Of a DNA stretch of 64,000 bases, positions 1 through 8,513 are shown piece after piece; position 1 is the first letter of the stretch, and each line of letters begins with the position of its first letter. Below the pieces are notes generated by a model that saw only the letters and a list, made by a program, of their open reading frames with translations, did no database searches and was not told the origin of the DNA. The stretch comes from Psychrobacter sp. 28M-43 (GTDB lineage Bacteria > Pseudomonadota > Gammaproteobacteria > Pseudomonadales > Moraxellaceae): positions 1,488,001-1,552,000 of the forward strand of contig NZ_CP061739.1 in NCBI RefSeq assembly GCF_014770435.1, given 5' to 3'. The position numbers and the translations under genes were made by a program.

Positions 1-22
1 CTTCTGGTGTGTTAGCAGTCAT
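1..22 (-). CDS. 5' end of an unidentified gene leaving the left edge
   Basis: Read on the minus strand, an ATG at 22 opens a frame (MTANTPE) running off the left edge. A good ribosome binding site (AAGGA, minus strand, within 29-35) lies about 8 bases upstream. Only seven codons are visible, so no product can be named. The start signal is the only support. Confidence 0.4.
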
Positions 23-482
23 GTCTGGTCCTTAAGCATGTACAACAAGTGAAATTTATATAAAAAGAATGGGCCTATAGACAATGTAAGTACTTGTATC
101 TTCAATCTTTTAATGAATACCAATGCATACTAATATAAAATTGAGTAAGGATTTAGTCGATAATTGTTGTGATAAATTAACTGTGTAAGTTGTATGTAAT
201 GTGACATAAAAACTTAGTAGTTTAATAACGTAAAAATAGGGCGTTTTTTGATTCAGAATGGGGTAGGTAGCTGTATTTTGCTTTTGAGTTATGGTAGTTA
301 GTAAAAGGGTAAAACGAGGAAAGAAGACGAGGATAAAAAAGCAGGAAGGTTTGCATCATTACGTTGAAGCACGACTAAAATCGTAGTTAGTTTCAGAAGC
401 TAACTACGTTAATAAGTTTGAGATTAGATTATTTATATTGACGTTTAGCTAGCTAGCTAGGTCTGACTAAATCAAATCAGTG
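23..482. other. AT-rich intergenic region with small repeats
   Basis: No convincing gene is seen. The stretch is AT-rich and holds a 9-bp inverted repeat (CGTAGTTAG at 382-390 with CTAACTACG at 400-408, 9-base loop) and a short self-complementary run of AGCT/GCTA at about 447-462. The hairpin lacks a clean T-run on either strand, so a terminator is possible but not shown. Confidence 0.5.
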
Positions 483-1358
483 CTAAGCCAGTGCTAAATG
501 AGTGACACACCAGTTCCAGACAGCGTCGACAGTTGGTGTTGATGACGAACTCTTTTTGCGAACGAGATAATAATCTGGATCGACTGTTAACGTTGACTCG
601 CTCACCTGAACCAACCTTCCTGCATTCAAATCCGCTTGTACAAAAGCCTGACAAGCAATCGCAACGCCTTGGCCTGCTAGCGCTGCATCTAAAGCCAAAG
701 CGGTCTGGTTAAATACAGCGCCAGCTAGCTTACCTTTAGTACCAAAAAATCGTGGCCAATGTTGATGTGAGTCATGGAGCAATGGCATCTCTTGCAGCGC
801 TTCTATTGACATGGGCAGTTCTCTATTGGCCATTAAGTGAGGGCTAGCTACGGCTACGAGCGTTTGTTTGAACAGCAGCTGAGTATCAAATGCCGCAGGG
901 AATGGTGGGCGCGTCAGGCGTACCGCGATATCTACCTGATCACGATCAAAATCTGCAACGGACTCGGTCGCTACAGTACGCAACTCGACATCAGGGACCG
1001 CAGCAGTCAAAGCAGATAAGCGCGGCAATAATAGCTTAGTGGCAAAAGTCGGTGTCACGCTGATAGTGACAGTCTTAGGTTCTCTGAGTAGCTGAGCTGT
1101 TGCTTTATCCAAAATCTTAAAAGCGCGCGTAACTTCTGCAAAGTAAACAGAACCTTGGCTGGTGAGCGCCACGCCTCTTGGTAGTCTTTGAAACAAAGGA
1201 AAGCCGATATGCTCCTCTAACATTCTTACCTGCTGAGCGACCGCGCCTTGTGTCACAAACAGCTCATCCGCCGCCACCCGAAAATTAAGATGACGCCCTG
1301 CAGCCTCAAATGCGCGTAAGGCATTGAGCGGTGGCAACGTACGATGACTATTTGGCAC
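483..1358 (-). CDS. LysR-family transcriptional regulator, GcvA-like
   Basis: A 291-residue LysR-type regulator. The N-terminal winged helix-turn-helix (about residues 10-70; LNALRAFEAAGRHLNF, then AVAQQVRMLEEHIG) is followed by a substrate-binding domain from about 93. The LPPLNALRAFEAA opening resembles the GcvA branch. The start is GTG at 1358, with GGAAA upstream. It diverges from the dehydrogenase gene at 1471 over about 110 bp that contain a perfect 11-bp palindrome, so it probably regulates that gene. The inducer cannot be read from sequence. Confidence 0.9.
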   Translation of the reverse strand: MPNSHRTLPPLNALRAFEAAGRHLNFRVAADELFVTQGAVAQQVRMLEEHIGFPLFQRLPRGVALTSQGSVYFAEVTRAFKILDKATAQLLREPKTVTISVTPTFATKLLLPRLSALTAAVPDVELRTVATESVADFDRDQVDIAVRLTRPPFPAAFDTQLLFKQTLVAVASPHLMANRELPMSIEALQEMPLLHDSHQHWPRFFGTKGKLAGAVFNQTALALDAALAGQGVAIACQAFVQADLNAGRLVQVSESTLTVDPDYYLVRKKSSSSTPTVDAVWNWCVTHLALA

Positions 1359-1367
1359 TTTGTTTTC

Positions 1368-1394
1368 CTAGACTGTAGATTTTCTACAGTCTAG
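1368..1394. promoter_or_regulatory. perfect palindrome, probable LysR operator
   Basis: Arms CTAGACTGTAG (1368-1378) and CTACAGTCTAG (1384-1394) match over 11 bp around ATTTT. It lies 10 bp upstream of the LysR GTG and 77 bp upstream of the divergent dehydrogenase start. The position fits an autoregulatory LysR binding site. No T-run follows either arm, which argues against a terminator. Confidence 0.6.
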
Positions 1395-1470
1395 CATCTT
1401 TTATTATGATGTTAGGAATCTGATTTTATTGGTTATGATAAATGAAACGATAACTAATGGAGAAAGACAG

Positions 1471-2187
1471 ATGAATAATATTACAACGACAAAAAAAGTG
1501 GCGCTTATCACAGCAGGCGGGTCAGGCATGGGTGCTGCCGCTGCTCGTAAACTTGCAGCTGATGGTTATTATGTCGCTATTTTATCTTCCTCTGGTAAAG
1601 GTGAGGCCTCGGCAAAGGAGCTGGGCGGCATTGGTGTTACTGGCTCCAACCTTATTAATGAAAATGTACAGCGCTTGGTTGATTCGGCGATGCAACAGTG
1701 GGGACGTATTGATGCGCTTGTAAACTCTGCTGGTCACGGCCCGCGTGCACCTATCTTGGACATCACTGATGAGGATTGGCATAAAGGGCTAGAGGTTTAC
1801 TTTCTTAGTGCGGTACGTGCAATTCGTTTGGTCACGCCAATCATGGTGGCACAAGGTAGCGGTGCTATCGTCAATATATCTACCTCTTGGGTAACGCAGC
1901 CGACTGCGCTTTTTCCTACGTCAACGGCTTTTCGTGCCAGCCTTGGCGCTTTTACCAAGATTTTCTCAGATGATTATGCAGTAAAAGGTGTGCGTATTAA
2001 TAATGTCTTGCCTGGCTGGATTGATAGCTTGCCTGAAGTCGATGAGCGACGTGAGAGCGTGCCGATGAGACGTTACGGTACCTCTGAAGAGGTCGCCTCA
2101 ACGATTGCCTTTTTATTATCCGAAGCTGCCGGATATATCACTGGTCAGAATATACGGGTTGATGGTGGCGTCATTCGCTCTGTGTAA
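1471..2187 (+). CDS. SDR-family oxidoreductase with altered catalytic motif
   Basis: A 238-residue short-chain dehydrogenase/reductase. The ATG at 1471 is chosen over an in-frame ATG at 1429 because GGAG (1459-1462) precedes it. The Rossmann motif TAGGSGMG (residues 14-21), NSAG (85-88) and the strand ending NIS (135-137) are present. Where classical SDRs have YxxxK this protein reads S151-T-A-F-R155, so both Tyr and Lys are replaced. It may belong to an SDR branch with another mechanism or a binding role. It lies divergent to a LysR gene and upstream of an EamA exporter in the same direction. Confidence 0.85.
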   Translation: MNNITTTKKVALITAGGSGMGAAAARKLAADGYYVAILSSSGKGEASAKELGGIGVTGSNLINENVQRLVDSAMQQWGRIDALVNSAGHGPRAPILDITDEDWHKGLEVYFLSAVRAIRLVTPIMVAQGSGAIVNISTSWVTQPTALFPTSTAFRASLGAFTKIFSDDYAVKGVRINNVLPGWIDSLPEVDERRESVPMRRYGTSEEVASTIAFLLSEAAGYITGQNIRVDGGVIRSV

Positions 2188-2317
2188 CGAGTTAGTCAGT
2201 ACAAGCCTATTGATACAAGATAGTTAATACCAGACTGTTAATACAAGCAATCAATAACACACTGTCGTTGCTAGCTGTTTGACAAAAGCAGCCCATCTAT
2301 TTGTTAAGGCTAATGTT

Positions 2318-3196
2318 ATGTTTCGAGCATATGCTGCACTGGTGCTCCTCGGTATCATCTGGGGGTCGAATTTTATTTTTATGAAATGGGCGACGGCTCT
2401 AATCAGCCCCTCACAAACCGTATTTTTACGCCTGCTATTTGGGTTTTTGCCATTGGTTGCCGTTGCTTGGCACAGCAAAGTAATTACTCGGGCGCAGTTA
2501 CAGCATTTGCCACACTTTATAGTGATGTCAGTGCTCGCAACGTCTTTTTACTATTATGGATTTGTCGCAGGTACGGCGCTATTGCCCAGTAGCATTGCAG
2601 GTCTATTAAGTGGCTCAATCCCTATATTTACCTTTTTGGGCGCGGCGCTGTTCTTACCTGATGAGCGTCCGACCAAGCAAATGGCGATTGGACTTGCGCT
2701 AGGATTTGCTGGTATCGCATTAAGTGCGCGACCATGGCAAGGCGCTACTGGTGTCTCTCTCGTTGGCGTTTTGTGGATGTTGGCAGGATCTTTGAGTGTG
2801 GGTGCGTCTTTTGTATATGCGCGGCGCTATCTGTCTCCTTTGAGGTTGCCGCCACTGGCGTTAGCCACTTGGCAAGTGGGGTTAGCCGTCATAACGCTTT
2901 CGATACTCATCGATTTCGATGGTATAACCCAGCTGTCGACAGATACTAGGGCAATGTGGGGAACGATACTTGGTCTGGGTGCTTTGGGTACTGGCGCTGC
3001 TTTTTTGATTTATTATTTTATTATTGAGACGTTAGGTTCAGTGCGGGCTGCTGGTGCTACTTATATTGCTCCAGTCGTTGCTGTAATCATTGGCGCGTTA
3101 ATTGGCGAGGACATCACCAGCTTAGAAATTATAGCGTTGGTACTGATTTTAAGTGGGGTCCTACTGATACAAACGGGTAGACAGACTTCAGGGTAG
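2318..3196 (+). CDS. EamA/DMT-family transporter
   Basis: A 292-residue inner-membrane protein with about ten hydrophobic segments in two EamA repeats, opening ALVLLGIIWGSNFIFMKW and with the second repeat starting near GVLWMLAGSLSVG. The ATG at 2318 has AAGG at 2306-2309; an upstream TTG at 2279 lacks such a site. The family exports metabolites and amino-acid-like compounds, but the substrate here is unknown. The 130-bp gap from the dehydrogenase leaves cotranscription open. Confidence 0.88.
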   Translation: MFRAYAALVLLGIIWGSNFIFMKWATALISPSQTVFLRLLFGFLPLVAVAWHSKVITRAQLQHLPHFIVMSVLATSFYYYGFVAGTALLPSSIAGLLSGSIPIFTFLGAALFLPDERPTKQMAIGLALGFAGIALSARPWQGATGVSLVGVLWMLAGSLSVGASFVYARRYLSPLRLPPLALATWQVGLAVITLSILIDFDGITQLSTDTRAMWGTILGLGALGTGAAFLIYYFIIETLGSVRAAGATYIAPVVAVIIGALIGEDITSLEIIALVLILSGVLLIQTGRQTSG

Positions 3197-3326
3197 CGGG
3201 AAAGAGGGTAGACTGTTAAGAATACAATACGCGTACTTATAACAAGCTAGTCGATAATTTCATTCAAGCCTGTAGCTGCTACTAGAATTTTCGATACGCT
3301 TACAGCCCTAGCTCCATGACCAGAAA

Positions 3327-3366
3327 CATGCCAACCATCAAATAACAGTCGATGGTCGTCGGCATG
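3327..3366. terminator. hairpin between convergent genes
   Basis: CATGCCAACCATC (3327-3339) can pair with GATGGTCGTCGGCATG (3351-3366) with a small bulge. It lies between the convergent EamA and homocysteine methyltransferase genes. No strong T-run is seen, so the terminator role is tentative. The rest of 3197-3421 shows nothing else. Confidence 0.35.
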
Positions 3367-3421
3367 ATTAACTCAATATTCTAATTATCTTACATTTTTC
3401 TATATTCAGATCAGCCTATAT

Positions 3422-4342
3422 TTAAGCAGTAGCAGTGAAATGTTGGCTTAATTCCTGAATATGCTCAGGACCAATACCGCAGCAGCCGCCGATTAATGAA
3501 GCACCTTGTGCTTGCCACTTTTGTGCCCAGAGCAAATAGGCAGGCGGGGTCAAATCATCACGCACTTCATTAAGCGTATCATTTGCTGCGGCATTTTTTG
3601 GTTGCGGCGGGAAGGCATTGGCATAAGCGCCAAGTTTGATATGCTGCGCTTGTTTTGCCTGCAGTACAGTTTGCGCGACATCTAGTGCTTGTTCGATGAC
3701 ATCAGGTTGGCAGCAGTTAAAAAGTATCGCCTTGACATTGAGATTAGCCATCGTTGCCACAGCTTCCTCGACGGTTTCTCCTGAGCGCAGACGTGGTACA
3801 TCGATATCCATACTGTCTTCTAAAGTAAAAGCTACCCATAGCGGTTTATTGTCTGTATCTAGCGTATTAAGTAGCTCACGAACAGCGATAGACTCGGCGA
3901 TTAGACTCTGAGTCTCAGCGAGCCAAAAATCGACATATGGATTTAGACCTTTGATCAGTGGGGTAGCGATATCCTCTACGTGGTCAGCATCAAACAAGTC
4001 TGCACGGTAGGAGCCAAACAGTGGCGGGACAGAGCCAGCTACTTTGGTTGCTGCGCCTTCCAGCGTCACTGCTGCACGTGCCATTTCACCTGACGCTGCT
4101 GCCAAATCTTGTGCTTGCGCCGCAAAACGTTCCTCGCCGATATGAAAGGGTACTAGGGCGTAACTGTTGGTCGTAATGACTGCCGCGCCGCTCTTAATAT
4201 AAGCACGGTGTACATCACGAACGAGCTCTGGCGCTTCTATCATTGCCAGTGCTGACCATTCAGGTTGACGAAATGGTGCACCGCGTTTCGCCAATTCTCG
4301 TCCCATGCCACCATCAATAATTGTGGTTGTATTTATTGGCAT
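3422..4342 (-). CDS. homocysteine S-methyltransferase family protein
   Basis: A 306-residue cytosolic TIM-barrel enzyme. The family transfers a methyl group from donors such as S-methylmethionine to homocysteine, giving methionine. The N-terminus DGGMGRELAKRG and the zinc thiolates NCC (209-211) and GGCC (285-288) are all present, and length matches MmuM-type enzymes. The ATG at 4342 has AAGGA six bases upstream; an in-frame start at 4372 is less likely. It stands alone, with no permease next to it, so the methyl donor is uncertain. Confidence 0.88.
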   Translation of the reverse strand: MPINTTTIIDGGMGRELAKRGAPFRQPEWSALAMIEAPELVRDVHRAYIKSGAAVITTNSYALVPFHIGEERFAAQAQDLAAASGEMARAAVTLEGAATKVAGSVPPLFGSYRADLFDADHVEDIATPLIKGLNPYVDFWLAETQSLIAESIAVRELLNTLDTDNKPLWVAFTLEDSMDIDVPRLRSGETVEEAVATMANLNVKAILFNCCQPDVIEQALDVAQTVLQAKQAQHIKLGAYANAFPPQPKNAAANDTLNEVRDDLTPPAYLLWAQKWQAQGASLIGGCCGIGPEHIQELSQHFTATA

Positions 4343-4748
4343 AACGAATCCTTCTTTATTGTGAGTAGACAAACCTGTAGAGGTGTTATTGTTAAAAATA
4401 GAATTATTTAAAGGAGCGAAATATTAGGCGTAATAAACGTCAGATGCAACCACAGGTTTGTTAGTAATGTTAATTCATGGTTCTAAACATTTGATTACAT
4501 CATTTGAGTGTAAATATTTAATGAGGTATATAACGCTTTCTGGTAAGCACTAAAAGACAGGTAGCTAGATTTTTATATATTAATAATTTATACGGGGCTA
4601 GTACTAGATTTACAGGTATTAATAATCAATTGTTTACAATGGGTTGGTTTAGTGGAATATTATGGCATGTAATGTGTACCGTTTTATGGTGTCATCAATA
4701 ACTAGAATAGTGCTACATAAAATATTATTTGTTTACAGGGGATAAAAA
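4343..4748. other. AT-rich intergenic region upstream of the defence candidate
   Basis: About 400 bp of markedly AT-rich sequence without a supported gene or clear repeat. It must hold the promoter of the gene at 4749, but no single -35/-10 pair stands out from the AT background. Confidence 0.4.
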
Positions 4749-6272
4749 ATGATGATTGAAGACATTATTGCTGGTATAGATGAAGGAGGGCCAAAAAGCT
4801 ATTATGCTTTTGAAACCTTTGTTCAGCATCTTTTAAAGCACCACATTGAGAGTCAAGAAAAAAGATTCTTGATTTCTACTGATTCAATTAAATATGGCGA
4901 TGCATATGCACCTGATGGATTTGATCAGTTTGATGGCCCAACAATAATAGAAGTGAAATTTAATCTAAGTAGAATGCCAGTAAAAATTTTCATAGAAAGG
5001 ATGGTATATCGGCTTTTAAATGAATATACAGAAAATAATTTCAAAACTGTTCTCTTTATTTCTGCTAAACCCATATCGGAAAGATTTATCTTGCGCGTAG
5101 AAGATGAATTAAAGCGAGATAGCTTCCCCTTTAAAGTAATTTTTTGGGGCCCTGCTGAACTTAATAGAATTGCTTCTAAGAACAAAAAAGTGGTTAGTAA
5201 AATAGCAAATAACCTATTCGCTCTCAGGTTATCTTCAGCTATATCTAAGCCAATTAGAGATTGGAAGCAGGAGAGAGGAAGTATCGTTGAAAATCTTAAA
5301 AGTTGCTATAAAAAAGGACAATTTTCATTATTCTTAGGCGCAGGTGTTTCAAGTAGTGCTGGAATGCCTGATTGGAATACATTGTTAAACTCATTGTTTG
5401 TTACTTATTTTACTCAGGAGTTTGATAAAGATATCACAATGGGAGATGAAGATATTAGCGATCTTGTTAGTAGATTAAATAGTGTTGATGAGCCTTCAGC
5501 ATTAATGGCTGCTAGATATCTCCGAAAAGGATTATCAAAGGGAGATGGTGATGCAAAAAAATTCATTGAAGCTGTAACAAAAAATCTTTACAAACTTAGA
5601 AATAGCGAGCTCTCAATAGATTCAGACTTAATAAAATCAATCGCTTCTATGTGTTTACCAAGACGTACAGGAGCAAAGGTGCAGTCAGTAATTACTTATA
5701 ATTTTGATGATCTTCTTGAACGGCAACTAAGTAATAATTCAATCTTACATCGATGTATTTATACAGATAACGAAAGTTATGATCCTGATGAGCTTCCTAT
5801 CTACCATGTTCACGGTTTTCTGCCAGAAGAGCGGAAATCATATGATGGATTAGATAACTCTACATTGGTATTTTCGGAAGAAGGCTACCATCAAATTTAT
5901 TCAGATTCATACCATTGGTCAAATCTAGTGCAGCTTAATTCATTTAGAGAAAGTACTTGTCTCATGGTCGGATTATCAATGACCGATCCAAATTTGAGAA
6001 GACTACTCGAAATATCTTCTAAAAATATTGAAAGAAGTAAACACTTTGCATTTATGAAAAGGCTTTCTTCTAATGAGTTTTGCTATGAAATTGGAAAAGA
6101 AAAAAAGTCAAAAGTTATAAAAAATGTAGATGGAGCTGATAAGTTTTTAGAGCTTCATCATACTCTTAATGAAGAGCTTATGAAGGAGTTAGGGGTTACA
6201 GTTATATGGTACGAAACATATGATGATATTCCTAAAATACTTCGAGAGGTAACTAAACATGAAATTTATTAA
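4749..6272 (+). CDS. Mrr-like nuclease fused to SIR2 domain, candidate anti-phage effector
   Basis: A 507-residue two-domain protein. Residues about 18-150 resemble the Mrr/restriction-endonuclease fold: FETFVQHLL, then acidic residues D56, D59 and D62 followed by E68-V-K70, a PD-(D/E)xK pattern. Residues about 180-500 form a SIR2-like domain: GAGVSSSAG (197-205), TYNFDDLLE (316-324), HVHG (353-356) and GLSMTDPNLR (408-417). SIR2 domains in defence proteins often degrade NAD+; the nuclease part may sense or cut DNA. It is a lone gene between metabolic genes, has AT-rich codons unlike its neighbours, and is closed by a terminator, which suggests horizontal gain. A defence role is inference. 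Confidence 0.8.
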   Translation: MMIEDIIAGIDEGGPKSYYAFETFVQHLLKHHIESQEKRFLISTDSIKYGDAYAPDGFDQFDGPTIIEVKFNLSRMPVKIFIERMVYRLLNEYTENNFKTVLFISAKPISERFILRVEDELKRDSFPFKVIFWGPAELNRIASKNKKVVSKIANNLFALRLSSAISKPIRDWKQERGSIVENLKSCYKKGQFSLFLGAGVSSSAGMPDWNTLLNSLFVTYFTQEFDKDITMGDEDISDLVSRLNSVDEPSALMAARYLRKGLSKGDGDAKKFIEAVTKNLYKLRNSELSIDSDLIKSIASMCLPRRTGAKVQSVITYNFDDLLERQLSNNSILHRCIYTDNESYDPDELPIYHVHGFLPEERKSYDGLDNSTLVFSEEGYHQIYSDSYHWSNLVQLNSFRESTCLMVGLSMTDPNLRRLLEISSKNIERSKHFAFMKRLSSNEFCYEIGKEKKSKVIKNVDGADKFLELHHTLNEELMKELGVTVIWYETYDDIPKILREVTKHEIY

Positions 6273-6336
6273 GGTAATGTTATGAACAAGCTGCTAAACA
6301 TAGCTTCTATATGAGATGCATTTAACCCATAAACGT

Positions 6337-6369
6337 AAAAGCAGACATCCTAGAATATCTGCTTTTTTT
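6337..6369. terminator. bidirectional terminator
   Basis: AAAAGCAGA (6337-6345) pairs with TCTGCTTTT (6358-6366) and is followed by more T. The minus-strand reading also ends in a T-run. It sits between the convergent SIR2 and dehydrogenase genes. Confidence 0.8.
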
Positions 6370-6396
6370 ATTTCTATATTATGCTTCAAACAATTA

Positions 6397-7524
6397 TTAA
6401 GCTTGAGGCTTGATTAAGTATTTCTCACCAGTCGCCTGTTTGCCATAAGCGGCGATTGATTTTAACTGTAGCGCTTCTTCTAGGGTCACTTCATGCGTAT
6501 AGCTGCTCGCAAAGGTGGTGGTGATTTCTTCTGCCACGCGTTTGCGCATGGACTGAACCGTTTCACTACCAAGTTTGCCAAGTGCATTGAACAATAGGAA
6601 TCCATTCACACCCCACGCAAAACCAAAGTTACGGTTTAAGGTGATCGGACCACGGTCTAAGGCGCCATAAATATAAGCTTGTTTAAAGGTATTTGAGCCA
6701 TAGACGCTGTATTCTTCTACGTCACGAGTAATAGCTGCTTCCATACAGTTTAGAATATCGCTGGTGAGCTTACCGCCACCGATAGGGTCAAACGAAATCG
6801 TAGCGCCTGTTTCAGTAATCGCGGCGGTCAAATCAGCAAGGAACGTCTCGCTGCTTGAGTTCACCACATACTTTGCGCCCATATCGCGCAATAGCTTTTC
6901 TTGCGAGTCTTTACGGACGATATTCACCAAATCAACACCGTCTGCCATACAGATACGGTTTAGCATTTGACCAAGGCTAGAAGCGGCTGCTGCATGTACG
7001 ATGGCTTTGTGGCCTTCAGCGCGCATGGTTTCGACCATTGCCAGTGAAGTGAGCGGGTTTACAAAAGACGATGCAGCCTCGGTAGCTGTCGTGCCGTCTT
7101 GCATTTCTATGCAGCTTCTTACATTGACACAGTGGTATTGACGATATGTACCGCCACCAATTACCGCAACCATTTTGCCCATGAGTGCTTGTGCGGCTTC
7201 TGATGAGCCTGCTGCGACGACTGTACCAGCGCCTTCGTTACCGACAGGCGTGTCTTTATTTACCCGCGTTTTGAGTGCTGGCATGAATTTCGCAGGCACA
7301 TCAGCGGTAATGATCGGGCTGTCATCAGTGCCTGATTGTACAGCGGTTGACATATCAGCGGCGCTGAACATCACACCAAAATCAGAGGGGTTCAATGGCA
7401 TGGCTTCCATGCGAACGACAACTTCGTCAGCACCGGGTTGCGGCATCTCGATGTCTTTTAAAGACAGGGTTAATTTGTTGTCATCACTGATGGTTGAAAC
7501 CAGTTGTTTATTTTTATCGGTCAT
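6397..7524 (-). CDS. medium-chain dehydrogenase/reductase, quinone reductase-like
   Basis: A 375-residue MDR-superfamily oxidoreductase. The N-terminal GroES-like part (about 20-160; MPLNPSDFGVMF, NEGAGTVVAAG) is followed by a nucleotide-binding domain (about 165-310). No set of catalytic-zinc Cys/His ligands is apparent, which suggests a zinc-independent, NADPH-dependent quinone/enoyl reductase type. AGGAG precedes the ATG. It lies 127 bp downstream of the GST gene in the same direction, so the two may form a detoxification operon. The substrate is unknown. Confidence 0.8.
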   Translation of the reverse strand: MTDKNKQLVSTISDDNKLTLSLKDIEMPQPGADEVVVRMEAMPLNPSDFGVMFSAADMSTAVQSGTDDSPIITADVPAKFMPALKTRVNKDTPVGNEGAGTVVAAGSSEAAQALMGKMVAVIGGGTYRQYHCVNVRSCIEMQDGTTATEAASSFVNPLTSLAMVETMRAEGHKAIVHAAAASSLGQMLNRICMADGVDLVNIVRKDSQEKLLRDMGAKYVVNSSSETFLADLTAAITETGATISFDPIGGGKLTSDILNCMEAAITRDVEEYSVYGSNTFKQAYIYGALDRGPITLNRNFGFAWGVNGFLLFNALGKLGSETVQSMRKRVAEEITTTFASSYTHEVTLEEALQLKSIAAYGKQATGEKYLIKPQA

Positions 7525-7651
7525 AAGATTTGCTCCTGCAAATAGTTGGATTTTTAGACCAATCCCTTTACGGCATTGGTCGTTCTTTAGGTTATTGAGC
7601 TTTAGTAATTTTCTTAATGTGGCTCATTTCTAGTAGCCACGTTGCCACAGG

Positions 7652-8329
7652 TTATTTAGCGTTTGCGGCTTGAATTAGAGCTTTAACGTGTTGCATAAAT
7701 TCAGGCATGTTTGCTTGACTGTCTGCCTGAACACTTTTTGCAATGTCGGTTTCACTCATGGCTTTGTTCCATTCTTTCATGCCGTCCACTTCTGCCAGTA
7801 CATCCCACTCAAGCTGAGTCGCGCCAAAAGCATTGACAATAGTGTTGACGTGATGCACATAGATGTCAGCCATGGTGAATTGCTCGCCTGCAATCCAAGG
7901 CGAAAATTGACATAAGCGATTCATGGCAATAATACCGCGGCCCAATACTTGACGGACTTCCTCTTTGACTGCGTTAGGTGCTTGTACGTCAGAAAATACA
8001 TATGGAATTAGACGGCGGCTTGGTAGCTCAAAGTAAAGCTCTGCTATTTTCATAATCTGACGTACAGTCGCGCGTTCTGCTGCATCGGTAGGATATAGCG
8101 GCTTTTCAGGATACGTTTCTTCAAGGAAGTCACAAATCACGTTAGATTCCGACAGATTAAAACCGTCAGGCATGGTGATCGCAGGTACTTTACCCACTGG
8201 ACTGACGGTTAGTAGATCATCACTACCAGCGTACAAAAGGTCCTCTTGGAACGGAATGCCCTTATATAAAAGAGCGTGTTTTACTATGTTGTAATAGTTG
8301 CTTGCAGCAAAGCCGTGCAAAGTAATCAT
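7652..8329 (-). CDS. glutathione S-transferase family protein
   Basis: A 225-residue cytosolic GST. The thioredoxin-like N-terminal domain (about 1-80) contains the cis-Pro and glutathione-contact region VGKVPAITMPDGFNLSESNVI, and the helical C-terminal domain follows (PWIAGEQFTMADIYV). It is divergent from a LysR gene at 8514 and upstream of a quinone-reductase-like gene, which fits electrophile detoxification. A GGAAGAA ribosome site lies upstream of the ATG at 8329. Confidence 0.88.
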   Translation of the reverse strand: MITLHGFAASNYYNIVKHALLYKGIPFQEDLLYAGSDDLLTVSPVGKVPAITMPDGFNLSESNVICDFLEETYPEKPLYPTDAAERATVRQIMKIAELYFELPSRRLIPYVFSDVQAPNAVKEEVRQVLGRGIIAMNRLCQFSPWIAGEQFTMADIYVHHVNTIVNAFGATQLEWDVLAEVDGMKEWNKAMSETDIAKSVQADSQANMPEFMQHVKALIQAANAK

Positions 8330-8398
8330 AAGTCATTCTTCCATTGTTGACGTAAAAGTTATTTTTAATCGTGTTTTCATTGCAACGTTTAAGTTAAA

Positions 8399-8422
8399 CA
8401 CATTATTACTGGTTTTAATGTG
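8399..8422. promoter_or_regulatory. inverted repeat, possible LysR site
   Basis: CACATTA (8399-8405) and TAATGTG (8416-8422) are perfect inverted arms with a 10-bp spacer, in the gap between the divergent GST and LysR genes. The position suits a LysR operator. The call rests on symmetry and location only. Confidence 0.4.
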
Positions 8423-8513
8423 GTTATATATAAGGAATAACGTGAATCACTATTGCTTTTAAGACAATAATAAAGCGAAAATACTTAAATATTCATCTAA
8501 ATGGAGAGGTCAG

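Noticed and set aside
382..408. Hairpin as a terminator for the LysR gene at 483
   Set aside because: The stem is only 9 bp and the tail on the minus strand is too poor in T to be convincing.
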